Source of the DNA: Candidatus Omnitrophica bacterium UBA6233 | GTDB lineage: Bacteria > Omnitrophota > Gorgyraeia > Gygaellales > Profunditerraquicolaceae | Length of the DNA stretch: 45,259 nucleotides | Assembly (NCBI GenBank): GCA_002440965.1 | Contig: DJWJ01000009.1 | Coordinates: forward strand, 1 to 45,259 | Reading direction: 5' to 3' | Shown: positions 1 through 8,125 of the stretch, one piece after another | Numbering within the stretch: position 1 is the stretch's first letter | Layout: the number at the start of each line of letters is the position of its first letter | Notes under the pieces: model-generated | The model's database searches: none | Seen by the model: only the letters and a program-made list of their open reading frames with translations | Told to the model about the DNA's origin: nothing | Translations under genes and position numbers: made by a program

Positions 1-269
<269 letters not shown>

Positions 270-324
270 ATAGAGAGCCTCCTGTTTAATGTTTTAACAT
301 TGTTGTTACCTGCCATTAATATTG

Positions 325-352
325 ATTATACCAACGTAAGAATCGGAATCAA
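325..352 (-). promoter_or_regulatory. sigma70-type promoter of the left-edge secreted-protein gene
   Basis: Read on the minus strand: TTGATT (347-352), a 16-nt spacer, and a consensus TATAAT (325-330). The predicted start near 318 gives a leader of about 50 nt containing AGGAGG before the ATG at 269. This supports a real gene start upstream of the CT tract. Confidence 0.7.
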
Positions 353-371
353 TGTATTTTTTCAACCTTCA

Positions 372-401
372 TCTATTAAAAAGCCGGGATAAACCCGGCT
401 T
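372..401 (-). terminator. Rho-independent terminator of the gltX-side operon
   Basis: An 8-bp GC-rich stem (AAGCCGGG, 381-388, with CCCGGCTT, 394-401) and a 5-nt loop. On the minus strand it is followed by a short T run. It lies just after the small lipoprotein gene and before the promoter of the left-edge gene, so it closes the long leftward gene series. Confidence 0.75.
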
Positions 402-439
402 AACACGTTTAAAATAGTGAAATAGACAGAATTTATCCG

Positions 440-616
440 TTACCAGAGATTCTTTTTAAACCAGGCATCGGCATTTTTCAGGCAAGACCAATCTTCTCGC
501 GCGCCCTCTTTTACTCCTTGCGCAAGCCCGCTAGCCCCTTTGCATAATGTGCCGCAGCCGCTCGTTAAGAAAATAAAACCCAGAAGAATGCCTGACAAAA
601 ACACTTTTTTAAGCAT
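440..616 (-). CDS. small entericidin-like lipoprotein, 58 aa
   Basis: The start MLKKVFLSGILLGFIF is a classic signal peptide with a lipobox at T-S-G-C21, followed by a Gly/Lys-rich stretch and an end rich in Trp (W43, W52, W58). The ATG (614-616) overlaps the end of gltX by 8 nt. The GGGGAGG Shine-Dalgarno lies inside the last gltX codons, which suggests translational coupling. Size, lipobox and a short amphipathic tail resemble entericidin-type lipoproteins, anchored to a membrane by Cys21. Function is unknown. A terminator follows about 40 nt downstream. Confidence 0.7.
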   Translation of the reverse strand: MLKKVFLSGILLGFIFLTSGCGTLCKGASGLAQGVKEGAREDWSCLKNADAWFKKNLW

Positions 617-1919
617 CGCCTCCCCCTTTTATCCAACGGCTTAATCTTTTTTTCGTCCGCTCTTTTCCTAAATAATATATTACTTCGAATAATCCCGGGC
701 CGATTGTTTTTCCGGTTAACGCTACTCTTATCGGATGTATCAGCGCCTTGGATTCAATGTTCAATTCTTTGACCAAACTGCGAAACCCTTCTTCTATGTT
801 AAGAATATCAAATTCTGCCAATTTATCAAGCTTTTCCACAAAAAGACGAAATTCGTTAGATAAATCCTGGGAGAGGCATTTCTTTTCGGCTTCAGGGTCA
901 ATCTTTACTTCTTCAACAAAGAAAAAATCCGCCCAATCAGGGAAATCGTTGATTGTGGTCAGGCGCGGCTGGAATAATTTTACCAGAGAAACCAGATATC
1001 CTCTATCCAAATTATCTTTACCGATATAACCTTTCTCAATGAGCCCGGGGATTAATATATCAGCCAGTTTTTCAGAATCTTCATTCTTAAGATACTGATT
1101 ATTCATCCAATTAAGTTTTTTAAGATCAAAGGTGGCCGCGGTTTTATTAACCTGGGTCACGTCGAACAATTTTATCGCCTCATTTATATCGACGAGCTCG
1201 ACGTTATTTCCCGGAGCCCAGCTTAAAAGCAAAAGATAATTAACCAGGGCCTGCGGCAAATAACCCATTTTACGGTAATCGCTTATAGCGGTAGCTCCCG
1301 TTCTCTTGGAAAGCCTGCCTCCCTCCATTCCCATAATTAAAGGCAAATGCGCAAACTTAGGCAGTTTAAAACCAAGAGCCTCATACAAAAGCGTCTGCTT
1401 AGGCGTATTGGAAATATGGTCGTCGCCCCGGATAACGTGGGTAATATCCATAGTCGCATCGTCCACCACGCAGGCGAAATTATAGGTTGGTGTTCCGTCG
1501 GATTTAATCAAAACCTGATCCTTGATTACGCTGGTATCGAATTCGATTTCTCCCCGGATTAAATCCTGCATTTTAATTTTTTGCTGCGGCACCTTAAAAA
1601 TTATAGCTTCTCCCGGCTTATCCGGAAGCTTTTCTTTATAGGCCTTGCCCGCGCTAAGCAATTTTTGCGCGTATTCGTTATAAATATCGAACCTCTTGCT
1701 CTGGTAGCCAATTTCATCCCAGTCAAAACCCAACCACTTTAGGCTATTCAAAATCTCATCCACGAATTCCGGTTTTGAGCGAACCTGGTCCGTATCTTCA
1801 ATCCTTAAAACAAACTTTCCCCCTTTTGCCCGGGCATAAAGCCAATTGAATAAAGCTGTGCGCGCTCCTCCAATATGCAAATTTCCCGTAGGGCTGGGGG
1901 CGAATCTTACTCTAACCAT
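609..1919 (-). CDS. gltX: glutamyl-tRNA synthetase
   Basis: Class I synthetase that charges tRNA-Glu with glutamate using ATP. The HIGH-type motif is HIGG at residues 15-18 and the KMSKS-type motif is RLSKR at 202-206. The Rossmann core (IRGDDHISNTPKQ near 164) and the helical anticodon-binding C-terminus are recognisable. At 436 aa it is shorter than the usual 465-500. The text jumps from GKAYK (91-95) almost directly to AIIFKVP (105-111), so the stretch that usually lies between, including the YDGRCR-like motif, is missing. It starts one base after the korC stop and overlaps the lipoprotein gene. A tRNA-Glu(UUC) gene lies in the same window at 42491. Confidence 0.96.
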   Translation of the reverse strand: MVRVRFAPSPTGNLHIGGARTALFNWLYARAKGGKFVLRIEDTDQVRSKPEFVDEILNSLKWLGFDWDEIGYQSKRFDIYNEYAQKLLSAGKAYKEKLPDKPGEAIIFKVPQQKIKMQDLIRGEIEFDTSVIKDQVLIKSDGTPTYNFACVVDDATMDITHVIRGDDHISNTPKQTLLYEALGFKLPKFAHLPLIMGMEGGRLSKRTGATAISDYRKMGYLPQALVNYLLLLSWAPGNNVELVDINEAIKLFDVTQVNKTAATFDLKKLNWMNNQYLKNEDSEKLADILIPGLIEKGYIGKDNLDRGYLVSLVKLFQPRLTTINDFPDWADFFFVEEVKIDPEAEKKCLSQDLSNEFRLFVEKLDKLAEFDILNIEEGFRSLVKELNIESKALIHPIRVALTGKTIGPGLFEVIYYLGKERTKKRLSRWIKGGGDA

Positions 1920-2447
1920 TTATAACTCCATTCCTTTGTTAAGCGCCTCGATATTTATTCTGAGTAATTCCGGCTGGCCTTTAGGCGCAATCTTCTTCAT
2001 CGCCTTCACGATATTTCCCGGAGCAATAATCTTTTTATTCGTTAAATACCTTCCTAAAGCGGCCATATTCGCTACTTTAATATTACCTAAACCTATGGCG
2101 ATATCCGTAAATCTTGCCGATACTGACTTGATTTCTGGATTATCTTCTACTGCCGCTAAAGAGCTATTCACAATCATAAGGCCGCCGGATTTTAATCTAT
2201 TCTTGAATTTTACCAAAGATGCCTGGTTCATAATGATCAGGGTGTCCGCTTTATCCACATGTGGAGAGCCGATTTCAGCGTCGGATATAATTACCATACA
2301 ATGCGCGCACCCTCCGCGTACTTCCGGACCATAGGCAGGAAGCCAGGTAATGAATTTATCGCTAAGCAGGGCTGCCTCGGCCAAAACTTTTCCCAGAAGC
2401 ATAATACCTTGTCCGCCGCTACCCGCTATTATAATTTTTTCTAGCAT
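1920..2447 (-). CDS. korC: 2-oxoacid:ferredoxin oxidoreductase, gamma subunit
   Basis: 175 aa with the family start IIIAGSGGQGIMLLGK and the PAYGPEVRGGCAHC segment, typical of the gamma subunit of KorABCD/VorABCD enzymes. These cytoplasmic complexes oxidise a 2-oxoacid (2-oxoglutarate or a branched-chain oxoacid) to its acyl-CoA and reduce ferredoxin. It is the last gene of the four-subunit set (D, alpha, beta, gamma in transcription order). It is separated from the beta subunit by an inverted-repeat element and directly abuts gltX. The Kor versus Vor substrate cannot be settled from the sequence alone. Confidence 0.9.
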   Translation of the reverse strand: MLEKIIIAGSGGQGIMLLGKVLAEAALLSDKFITWLPAYGPEVRGGCAHCMVIISDAEIGSPHVDKADTLIIMNQASLVKFKNRLKSGGLMIVNSSLAAVEDNPEIKSVSARFTDIAIGLGNIKVANMAALGRYLTNKKIIAPGNIVKAMKKIAPKGQPELLRINIEALNKGMEL

Positions 2448-2469
2448 AGTCGATTAATTAAAAACGCAA

Positions 2470-2600
2470 AAACCTCAAAAATCCAAAGACAATCCTTTTG
2501 GATGAAATCCCTATTTCCAAGTTACAAGCTCCAACTTGGACATTTAGTCATTGGGATTTTATTCGACATTGGGATTTGGTGATTTTGGATTTTGTCATTT
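2470..2600. repeat. intergenic inverted-repeat element, family B
   Basis: AT-rich imperfect palindromic DNA between the beta and gamma subunit genes. It shares phrases such as TTATTCGACATTGG and ATTTGGTGATT with the elements at 25158-25266 and 44426-44540. Class A-like ends (TTTTGTCATTT) are also present. It looks like a non-autonomous small repeat with no coding capacity. Confidence 0.65.
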
Positions 2601-3320
2601 AATTATCCCTAAAGGAAATTCTTTGATCATTGTATTTTTGATCCAAGCCATTGACTCTCTGGCAGACAAACCCCAATATGTCGGGCAGGGAGACAATATC
2701 TCCACCAAAGAAAAACCAACCCCTTCTATTTGATTCACAAACGCCTGCCTTATTGCCTTTTTGGTTTTCATGATCTCTTGCGGAGAATGTAACGAAACAC
2801 GCTCAATATATTTTACTCCCGGTAAAAGCGCTAACATTTCAGAAATCTTTAAAGGGTACCCTTGCGCTGCGGCTGATCTGCCCAGAGGCGAAGTGGAAGT
2901 CTTCTGATTAAGAAGAGTGGTCGGCGCCATTTGTCCACCGGTCATTCCGTAAACAGCGTTATTGATAAAGAAAACCGAAACATTTTCTCCGCGGTTAGCC
3001 GCGTGTATTGTTTCGTTCGTGCCGATAGCCGCTAAATCTCCGTCGCCCTGATAAGTAAAAACAATATTTTGGGGCCTGACCCTTTTTAAACCGGTGGCAA
3101 CTGCCAGCGCTCGGCCGTGGGCGGCTTCGGAACAATCAAAATCCCAGTAATCATAGGCGATGACAGCGCACCCGACCGGAGCTACCGCGATAACCTTTTC
3201 GCGGATGCCTAATTCATCGATTACTTCAGCAATAAGCCGGTGCGCCAGGCTATGTCCGCAACCCGGGCAATAGTGAGTTGAGACATTTCTTAAAGATTTC
3301 GGATGACTATATATTTTCAT
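2595..3320 (-). CDS. korB: 2-oxoacid:ferredoxin oxidoreductase, beta (TPP-binding) subunit
   Basis: 241 aa. The CPGCGH motif (Cys18, Cys21) is typical of the beta subunit of four-subunit oxoacid:ferredoxin oxidoreductases. The thiamine-diphosphate/Mg motif is GDGD at 92-95 with the matching NN at 120-121, followed by YGMTGGQMAPTT. It binds thiamine diphosphate and works with the alpha subunit to decarboxylate the oxoacid. It lies downstream of vorB with a 46-nt gap that carries a repeat remnant. Confidence 0.92.
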   Translation of the reverse strand: MKIYSHPKSLRNVSTHYCPGCGHSLAHRLIAEVIDELGIREKVIAVAPVGCAVIAYDYWDFDCSEAAHGRALAVATGLKRVRPQNIVFTYQGDGDLAAIGTNETIHAANRGENVSVFFINNAVYGMTGGQMAPTTLLNQKTSTSPLGRSAAAQGYPLKISEMLALLPGVKYIERVSLHSPQEIMKTKKAIRQAFVNQIEGVGFSLVEILSPCPTYWGLSARESMAWIKNTMIKEFPLGIIK

Positions 3321-3330
3321 AATAAAAATT

Positions 3331-3366
3331 GGTTAATATCAAATACCAAAGCGCAAAATTTGTCAT
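3331..3366. repeat. remnant of a family A intergenic repeat
   Basis: The short spacer between vorB and korB contains ATATCAAATACCAAAG and TTTGTCATTT, the same words as the full-length family A elements at 4485, 10772 and 27070. It appears to be one arm or a decayed copy. Confidence 0.5.
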
Positions 3367-4425
3367 TTACAGCATTTCATTTACTTTACGCATGATATCT
3401 TCTTCCGAAGGAACCCCTCCGCCGGCTCGGCCCAAGAATTCAACTTTCGCCCGGCCGCAAATAGCCAATTGCACGTCTTCCAGCATTTGACCGTAAGACA
3501 TTTCAATTACCAGATATTTTTCGTTTGACGTCAAACGTTTAGAAAAAACTTGTTTAGGAAACGGCCATAGGGTTATTGGACGGATTAGACCAACCTTTTT
3601 TCCCCTGCCCCTTAAAGCCTTTACCGCTGATTTAGCAATCCTAGCCATGCTGCCATAGGCAACCAAAACTATTTTTGCGTCATTCACATATAATTCTTCG
3701 TAACGCTCTTCTTTCAGCTGTATCTGTTGGTATTTCTTCTGCAATTTAAGATTAAATTTCTCCAGGTCCCCTTCCTTCAAATAAAAGGATTTAACCACAT
3801 TGGCTTTTCTTCCTTTGCAGCCAGTTAAAGCCCATGGTTTATCTTGAGACTTGAGGCTTGAGACTTGAGGCTTGGCTAAAACAATTGGTTCCATCATCTG
3901 CCCAAGCAGACCATCGCCAAGAATTATTACCGGAGTCCGGTATTTATCGGCGAGATTAAAGGCAAGTCCGGTAAAATCGTAACACTCCTGAACGCTTGCG
4001 GGCGCTAAAACTATACAATGATAATCTCCGTGCCCGCCTGAACGCGTGGCCTGAAAATAATCCGATTGGGCGGCAGCGATATTGCCTAAACCCGGGCCGC
4101 CGCGCACAATATTTACGATTAACGCGGGGAGCTCTGCTCCGGCTATATAAGAAATACCCTCTTGCTTCAAGCTGATACCGGGGCTAGATGACGAAGTCAT
4201 TGCGCGGGCTCCTGCTGCGGACGCGCCAAATACCATATTAATCGCGGCGACTTCAGCTTCAGCCTGGATAAACACCCCTGCGCTTTTCTCCATATTATTA
4301 GCCATATAGGCAATAAGTTCATTCTGCGGAGTAATCGGATACCCGGCATAAAACCGGCAGCCGGCATCAATGGCAGCTTTCGCGATTGCTTCATTACCAG
4401 TCATCAATATTTTTGTCTTAGCCAT
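3367..4425 (-). CDS. vorB: 2-oxoacid:ferredoxin oxidoreductase, alpha subunit (VorB/KorA type)
   Basis: 352 aa. The pyrimidine-binding region is marked by GNEAIAKAAIDAGC and YAGYPITPQNELIAYM. The YPITPQNE wording and the length are closer to what I recall for VorB (3-methyl-2-oxobutanoate) than for KorA, so valine-family oxoacid use is plausible but unproven. The motif TSSSSPGISLKQEG is conserved in the family. Residues of about 184-195 (KPQVSSLKSQD) are encoded by a tandem TTGAGACTTGAGGC repeat (3843-3875), apparently an in-frame repeat insertion just before the conserved KPWALTG segment. It follows korD after a full inverted-repeat element. Confidence 0.9.
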   Translation of the reverse strand: MAKTKILMTGNEAIAKAAIDAGCRFYAGYPITPQNELIAYMANNMEKSAGVFIQAEAEVAAINMVFGASAAGARAMTSSSSPGISLKQEGISYIAGAELPALIVNIVRGGPGLGNIAAAQSDYFQATRSGGHGDYHCIVLAPASVQECYDFTGLAFNLADKYRTPVIILGDGLLGQMMEPIVLAKPQVSSLKSQDKPWALTGCKGRKANVVKSFYLKEGDLEKFNLKLQKKYQQIQLKEERYEELYVNDAKIVLVAYGSMARIAKSAVKALRGRGKKVGLIRPITLWPFPKQVFSKRLTSNEKYLVIEMSYGQMLEDVQLAICGRAKVEFLGRAGGGVPSEEDIMRKVNEML

Positions 4426-4484
4426 AATTCTAAACCAAAATTAAAAATGCAGAAGGTAAAACCACAGGTTAAAAAACAAAACTA

Positions 4485-4617
4485 TTAATGTCAAAGGTCA
4501 AAGCCCAAAATTCAAAAATAAATTTAAATGACAAATTACAAATGTCAAAACCTTGGTTTTGTCATTTGTAATTTTGATTTTATTTTGTGCTTTGAATTTT
4601 GTCATTTGTCATTAAAC
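4485..4617. repeat. intergenic inverted-repeat element, family A
   Basis: About 130 nt of imperfect palindrome built of the words AATGTCAAA, AAATTCAAAA, AAATGACAAA and their complements. Its centre is near CAAAACCTTGGTTTTG, so a transcript could fold into one long AU-rich hairpin. Related copies are at 9836-9961, 10772-10900 and 27070-27201. It separates korD from vorB inside the operon. Confidence 0.75.
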
Positions 4618-4625
4618 TTTTGACT

Positions 4626-4829
4626 TTACTTATATACTTCAATACAACAATCCGGGCAGATAACCGCGCACATCGCGCACCCCACACACTTACCCCCGGG
4701 TTTAAATTTAACCGGCTTTATCCCGCGTAAATTAAGTTCATCCTCGACCACAATTAACCTCTGAGGACAAACACTTACACATAAAAGACAACCCTTGCAT
4801 TTATCTTTATTAATGGTTATTTTTGGCAT
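4626..4829 (-). CDS. korD: ferredoxin-like 2x[4Fe-4S] subunit of the oxoacid oxidoreductase
   Basis: 67 aa with two complete CxxCxxCxxxC motifs (Cys11/14/17/21 and Cys48/51/54/58), the layout of the delta subunit that passes electrons from the catalytic subunits to external ferredoxin. It overlaps the end of dxs by 13 nt and heads the korD-vorB-korB-korC set. An extra Cys61-Cys62 pair follows the second cluster. Confidence 0.92.
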   Translation of the reverse strand: MPKITINKDKCKGCLLCVSVCPQRLIVVEDELNLRGIKPVKFKPGGKCVGCAMCAVICPDCCIEVYK

Positions 4830-6673
4830 AGTACTGACTTAATCTTATCCGCAATTCCCTTGGCGGTCAATCCGTATTTTTCCAGCAACAACTCTCTCTT
4901 GCCATGTTCGATAAATGAACGCGGTAAGCCGATTTTTATAATTGATTTCCCCAACGCGCTCTCTACGGCGCTCCCAAACCCTCCCTCAACAATCCCCTCT
5001 TCAACTGTAAAAATAAATCTTGTCTTCCCGGCTATTGCGCTAAACAGGCTCTTGTCTAAAGGCTTGGCAAAACGTGAATTTATTAAAAAACCCGATAACC
5101 CTTCTTTCTGCAATAATTCCTGGGCTTCTAAAGAAGCTTTAACCATACTCCCTAAAGCAATAATGGCAAAATCCTTTCCTTCGCTTAAAACCTCTGCTTT
5201 GCCCAATTCAATCTCCGGATATTTACCTGACAAAACCTCTGCCCTACCCTTGGGATATCTTATCACTACGGGAATATTAGATTTAACGCTGAATTCCAGC
5301 ATTGACTCTAATTCTTTAGCGTCTTTTGGCGCCAAAACTGCCAGATGCGGAACTGTATTTAAGAAACCTATATCGAATATTCCCTGATGCGTAACCCCAT
5401 CCTCACCGACGATTCCTGCGCGATCAAGGCAAAATATAACCGGCAAGTTTTGCAAGGCCACATCTTCAATAATCTGATCATAAGCCCTTTGTAGAAAAGT
5501 AGAATACAAAGCAATTACCGGCTTAAACCCCGCTTTAGCTAGCCCGGCAGCAAAACAAACCGCATGCCCCTCAGCAATGCCAACATCAAAGAATCTATCC
5601 GGAAATAAACGATGAAACTTATCCAATCCCGTCCCTTCAGGCATTGCTGCGGTAATAGCTATAATCTTATTGTCTCCGGCGGCCAATTCCGCCAGCTTAT
5701 CGCTAAAAACTTCCGTGTAGGTTCTCCCTCCGGATGATTTAGTTAAACTTAATCCCGTCTGAATATCAAATGGGCCTGTCCCATGGAATCTTACAGGTTC
5801 ATTTTCAGCGGCAAAATATCCTTTGCCTTTTTTTGTAACTACATGCAGTATGCGCGGCCCTTTTATATTCAGGATGTTTTTAAGTGAACTGGTCAAAGCC
5901 TCTATGTTATGGCCATCAAGCGGGCCAAAATAACGAAAACCCAATTCTTCAAAAAGCACCCCAGGAATAAATAACCCCTTAAGCCCTTCTTCAAATTTAT
6001 TTGCCAGACTCAAAACCCGGCTGCCGCGCTTGCCGCGCTTGACAAGAAACTGTTCCAAAGATTGTTTAAAACGGTTATAGACAGGCAGGGAAATAATTTT
6101 ATTCAAATAATTGCTGATGGCCCCAACATTTGGAGAGATACTTAACTCATTGGTATTCAGGATTACCAGTATGTCTTTTTTCAGGTGCCCGGCGTTATTT
6201 AACCCTTCAAAACACAGGCCTCCGCTTAAAGAACCGTCTCCGATTACCGCCACAACTTTAAAATACTCATCAATAGGAAGCTTATCTCTGGCTACAGCTA
6301 ATCCTAAAGCCAAAGATACCGCATTTGAAGAATGTCCGGTTGTAAAACAATCATAAACCGATTCGTCTTTAGAAGGAAACCCGGAAATCCCTTGATAAGT
6401 CCTAAGCGTAGAAAATTCTTTGTTTCTTCCGGTCAATATCTTATGCGCGTAAGACTGATGCCCCACGTCAAAAACTATTTTATCCCGCGGAGTATTCAAA
6501 CAATAATGCAGGGCGATAATCAATTCCACTGCTCCCAGACTTGAGGCTAAATGTCCGCCGTTAACTGCCACAACCTCAGTCATTCTTTGCCTTATCTCTG
6601 AAGCAAGACGCGGCAATTCTTCAAGTTTAAGCTTCTTTAAATCCTGTGGCGAGCTAATTCCTTCCAAGAACAT
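4817..6673 (-). CDS. dxs: 1-deoxy-D-xylulose-5-phosphate synthase
   Basis: 618 aa, normal length. It condenses pyruvate and glyceraldehyde 3-phosphate into DXP, the first step of the MEP isoprenoid pathway and a precursor step for thiamine and pyridoxal. The thiamine-diphosphate motif GDGSLSGG begins at residue 145. The conserved HLASSLG (from 41), FDVGHQSYAHK (from 68) and DRAGIVGEDGVTHQG are all present. It sits 2 nt after xseB, which is a common gene order (xseA-xseB-dxs or xseB-ispA-dxs), and overlaps korD. Confidence 0.97.
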   Translation of the reverse strand: MFLEGISSPQDLKKLKLEELPRLASEIRQRMTEVVAVNGGHLASSLGAVELIIALHYCLNTPRDKIVFDVGHQSYAHKILTGRNKEFSTLRTYQGISGFPSKDESVYDCFTTGHSSNAVSLALGLAVARDKLPIDEYFKVVAVIGDGSLSGGLCFEGLNNAGHLKKDILVILNTNELSISPNVGAISNYLNKIISLPVYNRFKQSLEQFLVKRGKRGSRVLSLANKFEEGLKGLFIPGVLFEELGFRYFGPLDGHNIEALTSSLKNILNIKGPRILHVVTKKGKGYFAAENEPVRFHGTGPFDIQTGLSLTKSSGGRTYTEVFSDKLAELAAGDNKIIAITAAMPEGTGLDKFHRLFPDRFFDVGIAEGHAVCFAAGLAKAGFKPVIALYSTFLQRAYDQIIEDVALQNLPVIFCLDRAGIVGEDGVTHQGIFDIGFLNTVPHLAVLAPKDAKELESMLEFSVKSNIPVVIRYPKGRAEVLSGKYPEIELGKAEVLSEGKDFAIIALGSMVKASLEAQELLQKEGLSGFLINSRFAKPLDKSLFSAIAGKTRFIFTVEEGIVEGGFGSAVESALGKSIIKIGLPRSFIEHGKRELLLEKYGLTAKGIADKIKSVLCQK

Positions 6674-6675
6674 CG

Positions 6676-6918
6676 TTAGTCTTTCCCCTCTTCATCTTCG
6701 GAAAAATCCTTGAGCAAGAATTTCCCGTCTTTTTTCATCAAGGATTCTACCTTACGTTCGGCATCCTGCAGTGTTTGCGAGCAATTTTCGGCAAGCTTAA
6801 TTCCTTCCTCATATTTTTTAAGCGCCTCTGCCAAGGTAAGTTTTCCTCCGGATAAGTCTTCCACGATTTTCTGTAGTTTCTTTATATCTTCTTCAAGCGG
6901 TTGTTTTTCTTTGGTCAT
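6676..6918 (-). CDS. xseB: exodeoxyribonuclease VII small subunit
   Basis: 80 aa with the typical small-subunit pattern LQKIVEDLSGGKLTLAEALKKYEEGIK and an acidic tail. It forms exonuclease VII with XseA and helps degrade single-stranded DNA in repair. The start overlaps the end of xseA by 26 nt, so the two are translationally linked. Confidence 0.93.
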   Translation of the reverse strand: MTKEKQPLEEDIKKLQKIVEDLSGGKLTLAEALKKYEEGIKLAENCSQTLQDAERKVESLMKKDGKFLLKDFSEDEEGKD

Positions 6919-8125
6919 TACTAACCTCCTCGACTGAACTTATGAAACTTCCTTCGCTTAAAATTGTTTTTACTTTATCCCCTTTTTTAATCTGGGCCGG
7001 ACTTTTAATTACCGATTCATCCGCCAGAAACATACTCAAACTATACCCGCGGGATAAAACCGCCAGCGGGCTAAGCGCCTCTAACCTGTGGATTAATGCC
7101 AGAGTTTTTTCACGGGTAATATTAATAAGTTGACGCATATTTTGGTTTAAGCCAAGCGACAAATCATCAACAACCTGAGCTTTTTCATGTAAACGATCTA
7201 GCGGGCTCTTGATCGAATTCTTTAAAGCAATAAGATTATTTTTTAAAACTCCGATAATATCGGAAACGGAAAACCCCATTTCGTGACGCAAGCTGTCGAG
7301 CTGGGCAAAAATAGCGTTTTTCTTATCTACAATTATTTTGGCTGCTGCAGTTGGCGTCTCCACAAAACAATCAGCCACTAAATCACATAGGCTCGTATTT
7401 ATTTGATGTCCTACTGCCGAAATCACCGGTATTTTTGAATTATAAACCGCCATGGCCACAATTTCTTCGTTAAAAGACCAGAGATCTTCTGTGCTTCCGC
7501 CGCCACGGCTGACAATAATAACATCGACTTTATTGAATTCATTCAGATCTTCAATCCCTTGAGCGATTTCTTGCGCCGCGCCTTCCCCTTGCACGCGGAC
7601 AGAGCGAATTACAACATCCACGCAAGAAGCGCCTTTTTTCAGTATACCTAAAATATCACGAATCGCCGCTCCTGCTCCGGAAGTAACTACACCCACCCGA
7701 AAAGGCATAAAAGGCAGTTCTCTTTTGTGCGCAGCATCGAATAAGCCTTCTTTCAACAACTTCTCTTTTAATTGCTCAAAAGCTAACGCTCGTGCGCCAA
7801 TACCTTTGGGCTCCATTTTTTCCACGATCATCTGGTATTGTCCGCGCGGGCCATAAACATCGATCTTTCCAAAACAAATTACTTTGATGCCGTCTTGTAA
7901 TTTAAATTTCAATTCCCGGTTCGCCCGGACAAACATCGCAGCAGCCAAAACAGAAGCGCTATCTTTGAGTGAAAAATAAAAATGCCCGGAAGTAGCTGCT
8001 TTAAAGTTAGAAATCTCTCCTTCAACCCAAACCCCGTTGCCAAATGTATTCTCAAAAATAACTCCGATCTCTAAGGTAATTTGGGAAACAGTATAAATAT
8101 GTTTATTTTCCTGCAGTGTTGGCAT
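6893..8125 (-). CDS. xseA: exodeoxyribonuclease VII large subunit
   Basis: 410 aa. The N-terminal OB-fold has GVWVEGEISNFKAATSGHFYFSLKD (about residues 31-55, quoted here as the key block). The catalytic core has SRGGGSTEDLWSFNEE and ISAVGHQINTSLCD, and a coiled-coil C-terminal region follows. Together with XseB it makes a single-strand-specific exonuclease. The start overlaps the preceding glycosidase-like gene by 23 nt. Confidence 0.95.
   Translation of the reverse strand: MPTLQENKHIYTVSQITLEIGVIFENTFGNGVWVEGEISNFKAATSGHFYFSLKDSASVLAAAMFVRANRELKFKLQDGIKVICFGKIDVYGPRGQYQMIVEKMEPKGIGARALAFEQLKEKLLKEGLFDAAHKRELPFMPFRVGVVTSGAGAAIRDILGILKKGASCVDVVIRSVRVQGEGAAQEIAQGIEDLNEFNKVDVIIVSRGGGSTEDLWSFNEEIVAMAVYNSKIPVISAVGHQINTSLCDLVADCFVETPTAAAKIIVDKKNAIFAQLDSLRHEMGFSVSDIIGVLKNNLIALKNSIKSPLDRLHEKAQVVDDLSLGLNQNMRQLINITREKTLALIHRLEALSPLAVLSRGYSLSMFLADESVIKSPAQIKKGDKVKTILSEGSFISSVEEVSNDQRKTTA

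Noticed and set aside
4860..5387. 175-codon open frame on the plus strand
   Set aside because: Antisense to the conserved dxs gene and without recognisable features.
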